NCBI GenBank assembly: GCA_016219075.1
Contig: JACRCJ010000105.1
Coordinates: 1-7,833, forward strand
DNA: 7,833 bases
From: Deltaproteobacteria bacterium
GTDB taxonomy: Bacteria > Desulfobacterota > GWC2-55-46
Reading direction: 5' to 3'
Part shown: in pieces, positions 6,171 to 7,833 of the stretch
Numbering within the stretch: the first letter of the stretch is position 1
Layout: each line of letters starts with the position of its first letter
Notes under the pieces: generated by a model
Told to the model about the DNA's origin: nothing
The model's database searches: none
What the model saw: only the letters and a program-made list of their open reading frames with translations
Program-made: the position numbers and the translations under genes

Positions 6171-6207
6171 TAGTTTTATATTTTTAACGTTCTGAAAACC
6201 CTTGGGT
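6171..6207 (-). repeat. Dispersed palindromic repeat, copy D
   Basis: The minus strand reads ACCCAAGGGTTTTCAGAAC followed by GTTAAAAATATAAAAC. It agrees with copy A at 30 of 37 positions, including the A/T-rich tail. AAAACCC-TT-GGGTTTT is self-complementary, so a short hairpin with T-runs on both strands is possible. It lies inside the predicted leader of rpmH. Confidence 0.7.
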
Positions 6208-6276
6208 TTTTTAAAGTTCTGTCTCCACCTTCTTAATCGAAAGAACAGGGGGATCACTTTAAAACGAAATAGCTAT

Positions 6277-6305
6277 TTAGACACAGGGAAGTCCTCCCTG
6301 TCAAG
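6277..6305 (-). promoter_or_regulatory. Predicted sigma-70-type promoter of rpmH
   Basis: The minus strand has TTGACA (6300-6305, perfect -35), a 17-nt spacer and TCTAAA (6277-6282, 4 of 6 matches to TATAAT). An A-run (minus strand of 6308-6313) just upstream resembles an UP element. The predicted start is near 6270, giving a leader of about 129 nt before rpmH. A growth-controlled ribosomal protein gene would be expected to have such a strong -35/UP arrangement. Confidence 0.6.
6284..6302. promoter_or_regulatory. Inverted repeat inside the rpmH promoter (operator-like)
   Basis: ACAGGGA (6284-6290) and TCCCTGT (6296-6302) are perfect 7-nt arms around AGTCC. They overlap half of the -35 box and fill the spacer. 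The position would let a dimeric regulator block polymerase. As RNA on the plus strand it would be a hairpin followed by CAAGC and six T, so a plus-strand terminator reading exists too, but no plus-strand gene precedes it. Confidence 0.4.
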
Positions 6306-6501
6306 CTTTTTTAACTGTTGCGCTTACCCGTGGCGTCAAAGACCCTGAGGGTCGGCCGGCTCTGTTTTTACCGGGGCGCCCCCGGCCTCCGCCACCCCAC
6401 GCTCACCACTACCCCACTGCGATCTGTTCGGCAAAACGGCTCTCATCAATTATTCGCCGTACGCCGGTACGCCGCCCCTTGCCGGAGACCGGCCCGGCCG
6501 G
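6306..6501. other. dnaN-rpmH intergenic stretch, no gene seen
   Basis: Together with the rpmH leader and promoter this makes a 360-nt gap between dnaN and rpmH. I find no gene in it. It contains GACCC/GGGTC (6342-6354), CCGGGG/CCCCGG (6371-6385) and GACCGG/CCGGTC (6487-6503, overlapping the dnaN stop codon). None is followed by a T-run on the minus strand, so a classic terminator for dnaN is not evident, although the 6487-6503 stem could stall or protect the transcript end. Confidence 0.5.
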
Positions 6502-7608
6502 TCAAAGCCTCATCGGCATTATTATGTAGGTGTACTCATCGTTACCCGTAGGCCTTATGAAGCCAGGGCTTAAAGAGTCCTTGAGGGCGATCCTTACTTT
6601 CTCTTCGCCTACGGCTTCGAGCATGTCTATGAAATATCTCGCGTTGAAGGCTATCTCGATATCCTCTCCGCCGTACTCTATGTCTATCTCTTCGGTGGCT
6701 TCTCCGATATCGGGGCTCGATGACGATACGGTCAGAGCGGAGTTTGAAAAGCTGAACTTGACCCCCTTTATCTTGTCGGACGAGAGGACGGAGACCCTTT
6801 TGAGGGAATGAAGGAGGTTAGACCTGTCGGCACTCACCTCTTTGTCGTTGTCTTTGGGTATCACCTTTTTGTAATCCGGGAACTCGCCTTCCAAAAGCCT
6901 TACGCTGATGACGGTGTCGTCTTTTTTCATTATCGCGCTCTTCTCCGTTATGCCCAGGAAGAACTTGCCTTCCTTCTCGTCGAGGAGTTTTCTCATCTCC
7001 ATGACGCCTTTTCTGGGCAGGAGCACGCCTTCCTTCCCGGAAGCCGGAATTCCTTTAAGGTCTTTCTTTTCTATGAAGGCGAGCCTGTGTCCGTCTGTAG
7101 CGACCATCCTGATGTTGGTATCTTCCTTTTCAAGCAGAAAGCCGTTTATGTTGTAACGGGTCTCGTCAGTTGATACGGCGAAAGAGGTCTTGTCTATCAT
7201 CTCTTTGAGGTTTTCGCTCTCCACCTCTTTAAGTTTTGATTCGTCTATCGACGGGAATACGGGGAATTCCTTTGAAGGGAGCCCCATGATGTTGAACTTC
7301 GCCTTACCGGCCTTTACAGTGACCTTTTCTTCCTTGCCCTTCGATACGTCTATGGAGTTGTCCGGGAGCTCCTTTACGATCTCGAATATCTTTCTCGCGT
7401 TCACGGTCACTGAGCCTTCTTCAGTGACGTTCGCCAAAGAGGAGTCTTTTATAAAGACCTCAAGGTCTGTCGCCGAGATGTTTATCTTTCCTCCGGAGGC
7501 CTCGATGAGCACATTTGCAAGGATCGGCATCGTATTTCTTTTTTCTACAATCCCCTGGATCCTTTGAAGGACCTTTAGAAAGTTACCCTTATCGATTGTG
7601 AACTTCAT
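6502..7608 (-). CDS. dnaN: DNA polymerase III beta subunit (sliding clamp)
   Basis: The dimeric ring encircles DNA and tethers polymerase III and other replication and repair enzymes. The protein is 368 aa, the normal length for three clamp domains (about 1-120, 121-245 and 246-368). Diagnostic segments are 'MKFTIDKGNFLKVLQRIQGIVEKRNTMPIL' spanning residues 1-30, TDGHRLA at 171-177, 'GEFPDY' in the middle domain and the C-terminal MPMRL (364-368), which lines the peptide-binding pocket in the E. coli clamp. The start is well supported by GAGGAG (7615-7620) 6 nt before the ATG. No recF or gyrB follows it; rpmH does. The region just upstream looks like part of a replication origin, so dnaA is expected beyond the right edge. 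Confidence 0.98.
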   Translation of the reverse strand: MKFTIDKGNFLKVLQRIQGIVEKRNTMPILANVLIEASGGKINISATDLEVFIKDSSLANVTEEGSVTVNARKIFEIVKELPDNSIDVSKGKEEKVTVKAGKAKFNIMGLPSKEFPVFPSIDESKLKEVESENLKEMIDKTSFAVSTDETRYNINGFLLEKEDTNIRMVATDGHRLAFIEKKDLKGIPASGKEGVLLPRKGVMEMRKLLDEKEGKFFLGITEKSAIMKKDDTVISVRLLEGEFPDYKKVIPKDNDKEVSADRSNLLHSLKRVSVLSSDKIKGVKFSFSNSALTVSSSSPDIGEATEEIDIEYGGEDIEIAFNARYFIDMLEAVGEEKVRIALKDSLSPGFIRPTGNDEYTYIIMPMRL

Positions 7609-7620
7609 CTGGCTCTCCTC

Positions 7621-7682
7621 TTTATAATAATATAAATTACTTTAGTAGTAATGAGTAGTAGGGGGTGTCCATATGTTGATAA
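7621..7682 (-). other. Putative oriC unwinding region (DnaA box, GC spacer, DnaA-trio-like array, AT-rich DUE)
   Basis: Read in the dnaN direction the order is a DnaA-box-like TTATCAACA (7674-7682), TAT, GC-rich GGACACCCCC (7661-7670), the array CTACTACTCATTACTACTA (7643-7661), and an AT-rich stretch (7621-7642) ending at the dnaN SD. The complementary strand of the array reads TAG-TAG-TAA-TGAG-TAG-TAG, which fits the DnaA-trio pattern 3'-(G/A)A(T/A)-5' apart from a one-base phase shift. In B. subtilis the unwinding system lies between dnaA and dnaN with the same order and orientation. The box differs from TTATNCACA at one base. No perfect box was found nearby, which limits confidence. Confidence 0.55.
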
Positions 7683-7833
7683 CGGCCCAAGGTGCCTGAA
7701 CCGCTTGAAAACCCCCCGCCTCTCTCTGTTGAAAAACCCGGCCCTCTTACCAACACTTGAACAGCTTTGGCTCCGAAAGACCCTTTATACCAGAAAGAGC
7801 CAACAGTACGCCAACACTAATTAACAGGTTATG
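7683..7833. other. Upstream flank of the origin-like region, no gene seen
   Basis: This carries a second, weaker DnaA-box-like TTTTCAACA on the minus strand (7727-7735, two mismatches) and two stretches, CTTGAAAACCCC and GTTGAAAAACCC, that faintly resemble the dispersed palindrome family. A 28-codon minus-strand frame open to the window edge ends at a TAA near 7749-7751; it could be the tail of an upstream gene, but its sequence matches nothing I recognise. If dnaA precedes dnaN, its 3' end is here or just outside. Confidence 0.4.

Noticed and set aside
6284..6313. Plus-strand rho-independent terminator (hairpin followed by six T)
   Set aside because: No plus-strand gene or clear promoter precedes it; the same bases are better explained as the rpmH promoter with an A-rich upstream element and an inverted repeat in the spacer.
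6306..6501. Small structured RNA such as 4.5S RNA between dnaN and rpmH
   Set aside because: No SRP RNA signature (GGAAG/AGCAG loop) or other known RNA motif was found on either strand.
7750..7833. Minus-strand frame open to the right edge as the 3' end of dnaA
   Set aside because: The 28 codons resemble no DnaA C-terminus I know, and one short open frame at a window edge is weak evidence.

Overview
This window is core-genome sequence from next to a bacterial replication origin. Every convincing gene lies on the minus strand, so in order of transcription (high to low coordinates) it reads: dnaN (sliding clamp), rpmH (ribosomal protein L34), rnpA (RNase P protein), yidD, yidC (membrane insertase), mnmE (tRNA-modifying GTPase), a small unrecognised protein, and an M29-type aminopeptidase cut by the left edge. 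The long YidC with a large periplasmic domain points to a Gram-negative (diderm) bacterium. Moderately high GC and many intergenic palindromes fit groups such as Desulfobacterota or Nitrospirota, but that placement is a weak inference.

Right end (7609-7833): there is no gene. Just upstream of dnaN, read in the direction of dnaN, are a DnaA-box-like 9-mer, a GC-rich spacer, a CTA-rich array matching the DnaA-trio pattern, an AT-rich stretch and then the dnaN ribosome binding site. This is the layout of a bacterial unwinding element between dnaA and dnaN, so the window probably contains part of oriC, with dnaA expected just beyond the right edge.

Middle (4945-6501): rpmH has a recognisable promoter with a perfect TTGACA -35 box, an A-rich upstream stretch and an inverted repeat filling the -35/-10 spacer. 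The genes rnpA, yidD and yidC are tightly packed and probably co-transcribed. The rpmH-rnpA gap (277 nt) is unusually long. A strong hairpin ends the yidC unit.

Left (1-3369): mnmE, the small protein and the aminopeptidase are separated by GC-rich gaps full of hairpins and short palindromic repeats.

Together the genes serve basic functions: DNA replication (dnaN), translation and tRNA maturation (rpmH, rnpA, mnmE) and membrane protein insertion (yidD, yidC). I see no mobile element, CRISPR array, defence system or exotic operon. The most interesting points are the putative origin unwinding element, a dispersed palindrome with core CCCCGGGGTTTTCAGA in at least four gaps, and the co-orientation of dnaN with the rpmH operon.
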